The position numbers were made by a program, and so were the translations under genes. Positions 46,450 through 57,984 of a DNA stretch of 64,000 nucleotides are shown here, piece after piece (within the stretch, counting starts at the first letter, position 1; each line of letters opens with the position of its first letter). The notes beneath the pieces were generated by a model. That model made no database searches. It worked only from the letters and a program-made list of their open reading frames with translations, and was not told where the DNA came from. The stretch spans positions 76,921,700 to 76,985,699 of the forward strand of contig NC_134546.1 of assembly GCF_050624435.1 (NCBI RefSeq). The letters are read 5' to 3'. This DNA comes from Tenrec ecaudatus. Its lineage: Eukaryota; Chordata; Mammalia; Afrosoricida; Tenrecidae.

Positions 46450-48645
46450 TAAATTAATGGTGTCAAACCTTATCTGGGGAACATATTTTAAACTGTGTTA
46501 TTGAGGCAGATTAGCAATAGAAACTCCATTTTTGTAAGCTGCTAAGTGACTTGGTTTTGTAAACTGCTAAGAGTTACCTGTTCCTCCTTCCCATCTCAGA
46601 ACGTTGACTGCTAGTTGACTTGTCCTTGCTCCCTCCCCTTATGGGAAAGTATCTGCTGGTGATTCATTTTAGCATGTACTCCCATGTTCCCAGGTTCTCG
46701 ACATGACAATTAGTTTTGACTATTCTTCAATATATAATTTGTTCTGAATCAATATTGCTTCATTTGATGTTGTAATCTGAACGGCATATTTAATCTTATG
46801 GTTATGGTAACCTGGATGTTATAGTCAATTTTGGCATTGTTTCGTTTATGATAAGGAATGTACCTTGTAATACATTCTTGATCTTTTTAGTTACCAGAAT
46901 GCTGTACCCTGTAAGGCTCCCTAACCCTAAAGAATAGTAACATTATTTTTTCTTTCTGCTTCTGTCCATGCTTGCTTACATCTTAAACAAAGAATAAATA
47001 AGATTTTTGCCTTTGAAAAAAATTGACTGAAACTTGAACTCAGGACTGCAATCAGCAGATAGCTTTTAGATTCTAGCCATCTAGTTATAACCAAATAAAG
47101 ACTCTTCTAAATTATCAAGACATTATACTGTCTGTAATTTATTCAAAACTGATACATTATGAGGGAAGTATCTGAAGGGGCTTCCGTTTTAAAACTGCTT
47201 GGTTAGAGATAGTGTCACAGCTTCTAGAGTCAGTAATATGAACAGTTTTCCAAAATTAGACAATGCTTGAGTTTAGGGAATAAATGTAAGGTGAGACCCA
47301 TGAGCAGTTGTGATGGGGCTGTGTCCAGAGCACAAGTGGAGAGGCTGTCTCTGGTTAGAGATGCTCCCATTTCAATTGAGCCAGAGCCCCCTGGGTAAGG
47401 GACATTTAAGAGTGTCTGCGCTCATTTTCTAAATGTTGAAGATCAGTTGCATGGATGGACCTAATTTTAATGGAGAGTGCCTGTTGGGTCTCAAGAAAGT
47501 GTCTTTTGTTTCAAGATCTAAAACACTGTTCTTGGCTCTTATTCTTATACTGATCCTTTTTGTAAATGATTATTTACAAAATATTATCTACTGAATCTTT
47601 GCACTTGAAAATCATGACGGCTGATTTTGCACTCTTGTGGCTATTCCAGCAAACAAATGGGGTGCCTATATTCAGAATCTTGCATTTTTAGAGGCTACAG
47701 AGTTAAAAATTCTGTCTTGTCTGAGGCCCAGATTTTCCAGGTGGCATGTTCTTCCCGGAGACCCTATGACACTTGAATTTCTTTACTTACACTGAGGTTA
47801 GTCTCAGTCATCAGGCTCTGGGATGTAGTGTGTGCATTGCTTGTAAGAGCAGTTGAGTTGGTGATGACCAGGTCAGGAAATCCTGGCTGAATAAGATTAG
47901 CAGAGGACAATGCCCACTAGAAACATTCTGCCATAGGCTTAGGGTCAGATGTGCATAAATACAATGAAAAGCTAGGCGTGGAGCGTGTCCTTTGGACCCA
48001 CAGCCTGGTTTACCCTTTCCAGACCTTCAGAATTTGGACGGAATAGAACCCACCACCATGTGATTCATTACCTCGAATTTTCAAGAATTTCTATTGGACG
48101 TTGCAGTGATTCTCGGAACCCAGAAACATGAGGGTATCTCCTCAAGGGAGTAGCGGGTGGAAATTGGAACTGAATGGCTTCATAGAAGAGTTGGACATTT
48201 GAGGAATTATCAATCCTATCTCCTTGGGACTGATCTGGTATGCATGCTTTTCAAAGATGTTTCTTCCACACAAGGAAACTACTAAGTACCTTGAGGAGGT
48301 TAATTGGATATACAAGAAAAAAATAAGGGATCTTGAAGAGTGTGAGGTTTGAAGATATCGTGGGGTCAAATTTCCAATTGATTGTGTCAACAGTCTCTAT
48401 CCTGCCCACTCTCTAGGGCACAGGACAGAGAGGAGCCCAAGGCAGGGCAGGGACTATGAGGGGTTGGAGGGAGAAAACACTGAGCTCAGAAATCCTTAGA
48501 TTTACTTTGAGCTTTGCCACACACCTCTTCGGGAAAACCTTCTCCCACTGTAGACTAACATGCTATGATTTCAAATGAAGGGCTCAGAAGGCAGAGGGGA
48601 GTCTGATCTCTATCAGTTTCTGTTTATAAGGCCAGGGATCATCAC
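46450..48645 (+). repeat. Duplicated 5' flank of a clan II VH gene, copy B
   Basis: Paralogue of 5640-6773, with the order kept over more than 1 kb. It carries a solo LTR (46502-47156) that is absent from the first copy. Confidence 0.75.
46502..47156 (+). mobile_element. Solo LTR (655 bases) with 4-bp target-site duplication
   Basis: Starts TGAGGC and ends GATACA, flanked by TTAT at 46498-46501 and 47157-47160. The empty site is visible in the paralogue at about 5685-5692 ('tttgttatgaggg'). An AATAAA signal lies near 46993. The 4-bp duplication is typical of class I (gamma-like) endogenous retroviruses. No retroviral genes are present. It inserted after the VH duplication. Confidence 0.75.
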
Positions 48646-48653
48646 ATGCAATT
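48646..48653 (+). promoter_or_regulatory. Mutated VH promoter octamer
   Basis: ATGCAATT stands where the paralogue at 6774 has ATGCAAAT. One base differs in the octamer. The spacing to the leader ATG (106 bases) is kept. Confidence 0.65.
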
Positions 48654-48759
48654 TATTCTTCAGGCATTAGAGTACAATTTCACCCTTAGGCTGGGAAAAC
48701 TATCAGTTCTCTTCAGACAGAGCTGTAGGTCTCTGGGGAAACATAGCTGTTGTCTAAGG

Positions 48760-49198
48760 ATGCTATTGCTGTGTGTTCTCCTGTGCCTGGTGACAGTTCC
48801 CCAAGGTGAGTGGTTCAGATATCTTACCTGGGTGTAGAAGATGGTTGTGACCTCAATTAACTGACGGGGGATGTTTGCGTTTGTTTGCAGACATCCTGTC
48901 CCAGGTACAGCTTCAGAGTCGGGTCCAGGTCTGGTGAAGGGCTCCCAGAAGCTGTCCCTCACATGAACTCTTTCTGGTTTCTCTATCACAACAGTGGTTA
49001 TTGCTGGAACTGGATCCGCCAGCCCTTGTGGAAGGGACGGGAGGGGGTGGGATGAATATGCTCTGAGGGTAGTACAAATTATAACCCGTCCTTCCAAAGC
49101 CGAATCTCCATCACAAGAGACACATCTAAGAATCAGTTCTTCTTGCAGCTGAGCTCCATGACTGCTGAGGACACTGCCATGTATTACTGTGCAAGGAG
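48760..49198 (+). pseudogene. IGHV clan II (IGHV4-like) pseudogene
   Basis: Paralogue of the gene at 6889. The leader exon 48760-48805 encodes the same 15 residues and the donor is consensus GTGAGT. The intron ends at 48890. In the V exon one G is missing after QVQLQ (near 48916), so the leader frame stops at TGA 48935-48937. In the original frame the first Cys codon is TGA (48964-48966). A further deletion lies in CDR1, and FR2/CDR2 is changed ('ccagcccttgtggaagggacgggag'). FR3 ([17 protein letters not shown]) and the final Cys (49188-49190) are intact. The gene cannot make a V domain. Confidence 0.9.
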
Positions 49199-49237
49199 CA
49201 CAGTGAACGGAAGTCAGTGTGAATCCAGACACAAACT
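49199..49237 (+). promoter_or_regulatory. V-type 23-bp-spacer RSS of a pseudogene
   Basis: Heptamer CACAGTG (49199-49205), a 23-base spacer, and nonamer ACACAAACT (49229-49237, 7 of 9). Still plausibly recognised by RAG. Confidence 0.85.
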
Positions 49238-50522
49238 TCCCCTGTAGGGAAGACACTGGGCAGCAGGGGGCGCTCAGGACCCAATAAGCACAGACAGCCA
49301 GCCCTAGACAAGCACAGATAGATGGATGACAGGGAGGATTTCCTGTTGGAATCAGAGCCATTTTTCTTTGCTCTCAGCATCCCCAGAGATAATTTGCCTT
49401 TGTTTTTTTTCATCTTTCTCTAAATTTTCTCCTTACTGCAAGAGTGAGAGGAAGAACTAGCACTATGTTTTCAGTGCTAATAATAAAAGTGACGCTGACT
49501 TTCATTATCATCCTCTATGCCCCATTTCCCTTTGTGAGAAATAGACTATCATCCTCACACTATCTGTGACTCAAAATCTTTTGACAAGGAAATACAAGCA
49601 TGTGCAGATTCATGCGTTCAGTGCATGATTTTAAATGCCCTGGGCTCATTGCTCTGTTACAGCGTATTGTCAGGTCTCTGGAGGTGTCTCTCTGCATTAC
49701 TCCCTGTGCACTGTGGGTAGTGGTTGACTCATGTTCTCTCTGTCTGAGAAAATAATTGTGGAGACGTCCGGGTCTAAACTTGTGACCTGTCCTTAGGGAT
49801 GCTTGCTGCCCATTGTCTCTGTTTATGCTGAAGCAAGGGTTCCAGACATAGAGACCCCTGACACTGGGTACAGGTGAACTGAAATGACCTCTCTGGTGGG
49901 CAGAGTCATTAGTAAGCTCATTCATTGGAGTCACAATGAAGGGAGCACTCACTGGAAGGACATCTTTGATTCTGAAAGATAGCAAATGAGTCACAAGAGG
50001 AGGAAATTTGCAGACTAATATTTCAGAATGCTCTTTATTCTCAATTGAGAGCAGTGAGACTTCTCACATATTTGGCTCAGGTGATCAGAGGAACCATTTC
50101 CTAGAGAAAGGACATCCTGTTTGACAGAGTGCCACCAAAATAGAGGGAAACACTAAGTTAGATGCACAGACAGAGCGGCTGCATAAATTGTCTCAAATTT
50201 AAGAGCAAGTGAGGATGGTTCAGGACTTGGTAGTTTAGTTGTTTCTTCTTATGTGCACAGAACCATTGTGAGTAAAACGGACTCAAAAGCACCCAGCAAC
50301 ATCTCTGATGGAGTGAGGTGCAGAAAATTGAGATTCATTTTGGTGAGTCGAGTATAATTACCTAAAATTATCATAAATTATGCCATTATTTACATTCAAA
50401 AGTTGTTAAAATTCTTTAATATTTAAAGTACAATAATTATACCATTTCTAATTAAGTTACAGCCACATGCCTTGCAAATAATTAGGAAAGCAAAGTGCCA
50501 TAAATAAGAAATAAATATTTTT
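49238..50522 (+). repeat. Duplicated VH 3' flank with SINE tail
   Basis: Matches 7373-8150 and, further right, 797-1620. A SINE tail at about 50225-50312 ('gtgcacagaaccattgtgagtaaaacggactcaaaagcaccc') corresponds to the one at 1425-1470, so the SINE predates the duplication. Confidence 0.75.
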
Positions 50523-50537
50523 AAAGAAATAAATGTT

Positions 50538-51344
50538 CAAGGGTAAGGTTGCATAGAGAAGAGGTATACTCTAGCCCAGGTGGCGACGAAGCATGGTAGT
50601 AGGGCAGGAGGAAAGTCAAGGGAGATGGAGGAAAGAGCTAGGAGTCAAAGGGCATTTATGGAGGTCTAGACAAAGACATGTACATGCAAATATATATATA
50701 TATAGGAGGATGGGGAAATAGATCTATGTGTCTATATTTATAGGGTAAGTATTAAGGTGGCAGAAGGACCTTGGGCCTCTACTCAAACACTCCCTAAATG
50801 CATGAATACTTTCTTTTATTAAATTGGAACTCTATGATGCTCACTCTCCTGACACAACTGCTGAAGCCAAAATGGGTGAACAAGTAAATGTGGTGAAGAA
50901 AGCTGATTTTGCCCGGCTATCAAAAGAGATAGTGACTGGGGTCTTAAAGGCTTGAAGATAAAAAAGAAGCCATCTAGCTCAGAAGCAACAAAGCCCACAT
51001 GGAAGAACACACCAGCCTGTGTGATCGAGTGGTCCCGAAGGGATCAGTTATCAGGCATCAAAGAACAAAAAATCATATCATTGACTACACACCTCCATGA
51101 TAGGATCGCTGAAGACAAATGGGTGCATAAGCAAATATAGTAAAGAAAGCTGATGGTGCCAGGCTATCAAAACAGATAGTGTCTGGGGTCTTAAAGGCTT
51201 GAAGGTGAACAAGCGGCCATCTAGCTCAGAAGCAAAAAAGCCCACATGGAAGAAGCACACCAGCCAGTGTGATCATGAGGTGCTAAAGGGACCAGGTTTA
51301 AGGCATCATGTAAAAAAAGAGAGAAAGATATTTGTGTGTATATG

Positions 51345-51377
<33 letters not shown>

Positions 51378-52092
51378 ATGTATGTGTATATATATATATA
51401 TATACCATATTGAATGAAGGGGGAACTGCAGAGCGGAGACCCGAGGCCCAAGTGTCGGTCAATGGAGATCCCCTCATAGAGGGGTTTAGGAGAGGAGATG
51501 GGTCAATCAGGTTGCGAGGTAGTACCGATGAAGAACACAGATTTCCCCCAGATCCTGGATGCTTCCTCCCCCCAACTACCATGATCCGAATTCTACCTTG
51601 TGGGGCTAGATAGGGCAGAGTTTGTACACTGGTACATGTGAGGGCTGGAGGCACAGGGAATCCAGGGTGGATGATACCTTCAGGACCAGGGGTGTGAGAG
51701 GCGATGCTGGGAGAGTGGAGGGTGAGTGGTTGGAAAGGGGAAACTGATTACAAGAATCCACATGTGACCTCCTCCCTGGGAGAGGGACGGCAAAGAAGGC
51801 AGGGGAAGGGAGACTTCGGATAGGGCAAGATATGACAAAATAACGATGTGTAAATTACCAGGGGCACATGAGGGAGGGTGGAGCCGGGAGGGAGGGGAAA
51901 AAAAGAGGACCTGATACAAAGGGCTTAAGTGGAGAGCAAATGCTTTGAGAATAATTGGGGCAGGGAATGTATGGATGTGCTTTATACAATTGATGTATGT
52001 ATATATATGGATTGTGATGAGTTGTATGAGTCCCTAATAAAATGTAAAAAAAGAAAAGAGGAGAAAAAAAAAGAAAACACACAAGCAAACAA
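50538..52092 (+). mobile_element. L1 3' UTR, sense, 1.55 kb, perfect 15-bp target-site duplication
   Basis: Flanked by AAAGAAATAAATGTT at 50523-50537 and 52093-52107. Sense L1 3' UTR that starts 'caagggtaaggttgcatagagaag' and ends with AATAAAATGT and an unusual A-rich tail containing 'gaaaagaggag'. It has two tandem copies of the unit of about 215 bases (50897-51090 and 51130-51320) and an internal TA/TG microsatellite. Its sequence and tail closely match the inverted copy at 54807-56186. Confidence 0.92.
51331..51404. repeat. (TA)n(TG)n microsatellite
   Basis: Alternating TA and TG runs inside the L1 3' UTR. The same position in the copy at 54.8-56.2 kb carries a shorter TA/CA run (55579-55625). 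Confidence 0.95.
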
Positions 52093-52117
52093 AAAGAAAT
52101 AAATGTTATGTAGAAGT

Positions 52118-52235
52118 TCACTCTCCCTGGTGGTGTAGAGGATTTCACATTCGGTTGCTAAGTGCAAGTTGAGCAGATGAAATCCACCAGCCATTCTGAG
52201 GGAGACAGAGGAGGCTCTCCATAGTTTTACATGGA
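52118..52235 (+). mobile_element. AfroSINE-like SINE, 5' half
   Basis: 'ccctggtggtgtagaggatttcacattcggttgctaagtgcaagttgagcag' and 'aaatccaccagccattctgagggaga' form the tRNA-like head. The tail is lost. Confidence 0.75.
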
Positions 52236-52319
52236 CTGCAAATTACATAATCCAAATCCAAAGGAGGGACGAGTGTCAGAGCTTAAACTGTGAAACTCTG
52301 ACCTGCAGAAGGCTGTGGA

Positions 52320-52860
52320 TGACAGAGGAAGCTCAAACACATTTGCAGGATCTTCACAGGGAATACACCTCCAGTGATTGCCCTCTCACCATGACTGAGG
52401 GATGGAACAAGTTGGTAGTCAGTGAGAGAGAGATTGGAGAGATGACTATAGTAGGTCAAAATGACTCATGTGACTCTGAGGGTTCAAAACTTGTCATTTG
52501 ATCTCCCCTTGATACACTTTGTGATTAATCTGGGTTTTGATATTTTCTGGTTTTGTATTATACACTTAGGGTTTATTTCTGCTGTGTTCAGTCATTGTTC
52601 GTAACATTTCTGACTCTCCTGATATCTTTTTCTATGTTTTTCAATTCACGTAGTGCACAATGGGTGAATCCACAGAGACAATAACTAGAATGAGGGTTTC
52701 GGGGGCTTCAGCAAGAGAGGTGGGGGGAAAAGGGAAGTTAAGAGAAAGGAGTTCAACAAGGAAGGACACGTTTTCTAAGTGATTGCACAACACTGCTTGC
52801 AGGATTGAACTACAGAATAGTATGATGTCTGGATTAGATCTTAATAAAAGGATTTTTTTA
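52320..52860 (+). repeat. Degenerate interspersed repeat, copy 2
   Basis: Related to 3640-4230: 'cctccagtgattgccctct', 'atgactatagtaggtcaaaatga', 'gacaataactagaatgagggtttcgggggct' and 'ggaaggacacgttttctaa' occur in the same order. Confidence 0.5.
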
Positions 52861-53059
52861 AGATTAAAAATTTTTTAATGTTAAAAGATATTAGTTGCAG
52901 GACAAATGTTTTAAAACATTTTTATTTTGAATACTGTTAAAATTTTTAATAGAATAATATTGCACATTAAATAAGAAATCTAAAATTGTTATAATGTTAT
53001 CTAATATATATCTCATTTAAATTTTTGTCAGTTTCTCAGTTTAAAAAGTTTATTTTGTG

Positions 53060-53145
53060 TGGAATCCTACGGAGCAGTTCTACTCTGCTCTAGACGGTCA
53101 CTCTGAGTCAGAATTCACTTGTGCCAGTGGGATATAGTTATTGAA
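53060..53145 (+). mobile_element. AfroSINE-like SINE, 3' half
   Basis: 'ggaatcctacggagcagttctactctgctctagacggtcactctgagtcagaattcacttgtgccagtggg' is the characteristic SINE tail. Confidence 0.8.
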
Positions 53146-53819
53146 CTTCCAATATCAAGTTTGTTTTCTGTGTATTCTGTATTTTGTTTAATCCTATTTA
53201 ATACTATTGTCAGGAATTGTTCTTTTTCCCCCATTATCTTGGTTCCATAGAATTACCTACATTGTGTTTTTAGGTTAATGATGCCATCTTTTGGGGCATC
53301 AGTTATAGTATTATAATATCTTTATTAACATTTTGATGGTTTTCCTTTTAAATATATTTTTCTGGTGTTCTTCACTTTACAATATAGCTTGATAAAAATA
53401 ACCTTATTCTTCCTTCCATTTGTATGTTTCCCTTCTTCTGTAGTATAAGGGTGACTTAACATTATACTTCTGTTAAACCAGTGTCTGAGGTCACCAGCAA
53501 AAGCACAGCTTACACACAGACATTGTATGCAGCAGTGTTCTCACACAGAGAAGAGATAGAGCCGGCTCATCATCAGGAGTGGCCACCCTCTCCACAGCCA
53601 GTAGTTTCACTGCGGCCAGTGCAGAGATGGAGGTTTGCAAGCATCCCTTGTTTGTACTGCAGTTGAAGAACAGTGTTCCCTCCTCAACAGCAAAGTTAGA
53701 GTAATAGGGTTGTGCTAGGAGGTGGAATCACCTGGAAGGCAGTGAGTTGGTTTTGTTGTTGTTGTTTTGTATATTCCATGTAATGTGCATAAAAATCAGT
53801 TTGGGGAATGTTAACGTGT
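53146..53819. other. No gene recognised
   Basis: T-rich sequence and a 61-codon plus frame (53481-53666) without family signature. Confidence 0.4.
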
Positions 53820-54330
53820 TCAGAAGAAGATAGAAGAGGGATGTGGTAGTTCGCCAGCAACTAAAGAATCTTTTTGGATCCAGAAGCCTTGGGAAAGGCA
53901 GTCAGACAGTAAGGTCATCACATTCCAGTGACCAGACTGACACATTTGGTGCTAAGCACACCTGGGTTTGTTATGGATTCTGGGAAAGGACAGCAGACTG
54001 CACTTGGACTGCCTGCTTGTTCAGTTTTCAATTCCTATTTGGGTTTATTTCAGATGTATTTTATCATTGGGAGTAGCATTCTTGAATTTTTATTCTTCGC
54101 TTATCTGTTTACATTAGATGAAACCTGGAGTTGATGAACACATAGAGATATCAAAGAAAATAGGGATTCTGGGGCCTACAGTTGGGGGTGGGATAAAAGA
54201 GCTGATGCCAAGGAGTTCAAGAAGGAAGAGGGTGTTTTGAAACTGATTTGGGTAACAATTGTACAATACAGCTTTATGTACTTGAACTACAAATTATTAT
54301 TACCACCAAATAAAATGGTTTTGGAGGAAA
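53820..54330 (+). repeat. Degenerate interspersed repeat, copy 3
   Basis: Closest relative of 3640-4230, sharing 'gatgtattttatcattggg', 'tgaaacctggagttgatgaacacatagagatatcaa', 'gctgatgccaaggagttcaagaaggaag' and 'gttttgaaactgattt'. The order resembles L1 3' tails elsewhere in the window. Confidence 0.55.
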
Positions 54331-54789
54331 AATGAGAAAATAAATAAAATATTAAATAAAGACTATTCAATTGCTAATAATTGATTTAATTTCAAGTTTC
54401 TGGCTTATATAACAATCCCTTTTCCAGTTCGATATTTTATCTTGTTTTTTTTTGAACTGTTGCTATTATCTTTCACTTTTTTATTTATTTTTTCTCACGG
54501 TACATGTATAGGCAACAAAATAATATTTTCAACATTCTTCTCATGCATAATTCAGTAGCATTAGGTTGTCATTGTGTTCAACAATTGCCAACAGCTGTAA
54601 AACTTCCCATCTTCCACATCACAGAAACCCATAAAAAATAATTCTGACTTGAAAATCTCCCCATTAATATGGAATAAATAACTATTACTTTCTTGCTTCA
54701 ATTATTTTGAATAGAAGTGTGCTTTAAGTGCCTTTATCTTCCTGTGGAAAGAATGAAGACTAAACTCTGTTCAATACCTTCATTGTCAT
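54331..54789. other. AT-rich spacer
   Basis: No gene, VH motif or recognisable repeat seen. Confidence 0.45.
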
Positions 54790-54806
54790 TCAGGCATTTC
54801 TTTCTT

Positions 54807-56186
54807 TTTTTTTAACAATTTATTGGGGCTCATACAATTCTTATCACAGTTCATACATATACATACATCAATTGTATAAAGCACATCTGTACAGTCTTTG
54901 CCCTAATCATTTTTTTCTCCTCTTTTCTTTTTTTACATTTTATTAGGGACTCATACAACTCTTATCACCATCCATACATATACATACATCAATTGTATAA
55001 AGCACATCCATACATTCCCTGCCCCAATCATTCTCAAGGCATTTGCTCTCCACTTAAGCCCCTTGCATCAGGTCCTCTTTTTTTTTCCCTCCCTCCCCTT
55101 TCCCCCCTCCCTCATGTGCCCTTGGTAATTTATACATCGTTATTTTGTCATATCTTGCCCTATCTGGAGTCTCCCTTCCCGCCTTCTCTACTGTCCCTCT
55201 CCCAGGGAAGAGGTCACATGTGGATGCTTGTAATCAGTTCCCCCTTTCCAACCCACTCACCCTCCACTCTCCCAGCATCATCCCTCACACCCTTGGTCCT
55301 GAAGGTATCATCCACCCTGGATTCCCTGTACCTCCAGCCCTCATATGTACCAGTGTACAGCCTCTGTCCTATCCAGGCCTGCAAGGTAGAATTCGGATCA
55401 TGGTAGTTGGGGGGAGGAAACATCCAGCATCTGGGGGAAAGCTGTGTTCTTCATCGGTACTATCTCGCACCCTAATTAACCCATCTCCTCTCCTAAACCC
55501 CTCTATGAGGGCATCTCCATTGGCCGACACTTGGTCCTTGGGTCTCCTCTCTGCACCTCCCCCTTCATTTAATATGGTATATATATACATATACATATAC
55601 ACATATATACACATACATACACACACTTATATCGTGGTTGTTGTTTTTTTTGCATGATTCCTTATACCTGGTGCCTAGGCACCTCGTGATCGCACTGGCC
55701 GGTGTGCTTCTTCCATGTGGGCTTTGTTGCTTCTGAGCTAGATGGCCGCTTGTTCACCTTCAAGCCTTTAAGACCCCAGACACTATCTCTTTTGATAGCC
55801 GGGCACCATCAGCTTTCTTCACCACATTTCCTTGTTCACCCACTTTGGCTCCAGCCGTTGTGTCGGGAGAGTGAGCATCATAGAGTTCCAATTTAATAAA
55901 AGAAGGTATTCATGCATTCAGGGAGTGTTTGAGTAGAGGCGCAAGGTCCTTCCGCCACCTTAATACTTGACCTATAAAATAGACACATAGATCTATTTCC
56001 CCATCCTCCTATATATATTTGCATGTACATGTCTTTGTCTAGGCCTCCATGAATGCCCTTTGACTCCTAGCTCTTTCCTCCATCTCCCTTGAGTTTCCTC
56101 CTGCCCAACTACCATGCTTCGTCGCCACCTGGGCTAGAGTATACCTCTTCTCTAAGCAACCTTACCCTTGATCATTTCCCACCAGG
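54807..56186 (-). mobile_element. L1 3' UTR, antisense, with a doubled 3' end
   Basis: Flanked by TCAGGCATTTCTTTCTT at 54790-54806 and 56187-56203 (perfect 17-bp duplication). Read on the minus strand, a complete 3' end with AATAAA and the 'gaaaagaggag' A-rich tail (rc of 54910-54945) is followed by about 100 bases of a second L1 3' end and a second poly-A. The body is over 90% similar by eye to the sense copy at 50538-52092. One copy of the unit of about 215 bases is present. Confidence 0.92.
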
Positions 56187-56203
56187 TCAGGCATTTCTTT
56201 CTT

Positions 56204-57645
56204 AAGTGATATTTTATTTTTTCAATCATTTTATTGGGGTCTCGTACAACTCTTATCACAATCCATCCATCCATCCATTGTGTCAAGGATATTTGTACAT
56301 TCATTGCCATCATCATTCTCAAAACATTTGCTTTCCACTTGAGCCCTTGATACCAGCTCCTCACTTTTTTCTCCCTACCTCCCCGCTCACCCCTTCCTCA
56401 TGAACCCTTGATAATTTATAAATTATAATTTTATCACATCTTACCCACTCCCTTCACCCACTTTTCTGTTGTCCATCCTCCAGGGAAGAGGTTATATGTA
56501 GACCCGTGTAATCATCTCCCTCTTTCCAACCCCTCCTCCCTCCACCCTCCAAGTATCACCACTCTTATCACTGGTCCTGAAGGGATCATCTGTCCTGGAT
56601 TCCCTGTGTTGCCAGTTCCTATCTGTATGAGTGTAAATCCTCTGATCTAGCCAGATTTGTAAGGTAGAACTGGGATCCTGATTTGGAGGGTGAGGGGAGG
56701 AAGCACTTAGGAACTAGAGGAAAGTTACATGTTTCGTTGTTGCTACACTGCAACCTGACTGCTCCCCACCTCCCCACAACCCTTACATAAGGGGTTGTCC
56801 AGTTGCCTACAGATTGGCTTTGGGTCTCCACTCCACACTCCCCCTCATTCACAATGATATGATTTTTTGTTCTGATCATACTTGATACCTGATCCCTTCG
56901 ACACCTCGTGATCACACAGGCTGGTGTGCTTCTTCCACGTGGGCTTTGTTGCTGCTGAGCTAGATGGCCGCTTGTTTGCCTTCAAGCCCTAAGACCCAGG
57001 CACTATATCTTTTGACAGCCTGCCACCATCAGCTTTCTTCATCACATTTGCCTATGCACCCATTTGTCTACAGCAATTGTATTAGGGAGGTGAGCACACA
57101 ATGATAAGATTTTTTGTTCTTTGATGCCTGGTAACAGATCCCTTCAGCACCTCGTGATCACACAGGCTGGCGTGCTGCTTCCATGTGGGCTTTGTTACTT
57201 CTGAGCTAGATGGCCTCTTGTTTATCTTCAAGTCTTTAAGATCCTACACGCTATATCTTTTGATAGCTGGGCTCCATCAGCTTTCTTCACCACATTTGCT
57301 TATGCACCAACTTTGTCTTCAGTGATTGCATCCAGAAGGTGAACATTATGGAATACCATTAAATAGAACAACGTATTCTTGCATTTTGGGAGTACTTGAG
57401 TAGAGGCCCAATGTACATCTACTACCTTAATACTAAACCTATATATATATGCACATAGATCTATTTCCCCATCCTCATATATAAATTAAATATGTATATA
57501 TGCACATGCCTTTACATATGTACACACCTTTATTTAGACCTCTATAAATTCTCTTTGCCTCCTAGCTGATTCCTCTATTTCCTTTTTACTTTCCTCTTGT
57601 CCCACTATCATACTCAGCCTTTATTTGGGTTTCAGTAATTCCTAT
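56204..57645 (-). mobile_element. L1 3' UTR, antisense
   Basis: Begins with the 'ttttcaatcattttattggggtctcgtacaac' end and continues to about 57645. Two tandem copies of the unit of about 215 bases are present (about 56870-57085 and 57110-57340). The neighbouring L1 at 54807 inserted directly next to its 3' end. Confidence 0.88.
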
Positions 57646-57785
57646 CAGATTAATCCATTATTTTTATGGAATATATCTCAATATCATACCTATATAAATA
57701 TCTATATCCATAGAACACATTTCCTTCTGCTGTAGCCAATTCAGATTGCGTGCAACTTCTTTAATTCTCTACATCCAAAGCTGTT

Positions 57786-57824
57786 CGCAGTGAAGGAGAC
57801 TCAATGTGAGACCAGGCATAAAAC
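57786..57824 (+). pseudogene. VH RSS and 3'-flank relic without a V exon
   Basis: CGCAGTG (one change from the heptamer) at 57786-57792, 23 bases including 'gagactcaatgtgagaccag' (compare 'gtcagtgtgagcccag' of intact genes), then GCATAAAAC. It is followed by a VH-like 3' flank at 57825-57880 ('caggtagaaagcg', 'gctaaggacccaccagctctggac'). No readable V exon precedes it. Confidence 0.5.
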
Positions 57825-57984
57825 TAACCTCAGGTAGAAAGCGAACTTGCATGGATGCTAAGGACCCACCAGCTCTGGACCAAGTGAAGAAAGAAGTGAG
57901 GACAGGAGCCTGGGTAAAGACCGCAGTGCCTGGACAGCTGGAACTGCTCTGGTGACCACTATGGTAGCTCTACTGCCCATGGCA

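Noticed and set aside
48660-49361. 233-codon minus-strand frame
   Set aside because: Longest frame in the window, but antisense to the VH pseudogene at 48760 and its flanks, with the same pattern antisense to the VH at 6889.
55145-55657. 170-codon plus-strand frame
   Set aside because: Reads antisense through an L1 3' UTR and its TA/CA microsatellite.
189-57340. Direct repeats considered as a CRISPR array
   Set aside because: The repeats are microsatellites or L1 units without regular unique spacers, and the genome is mammalian.
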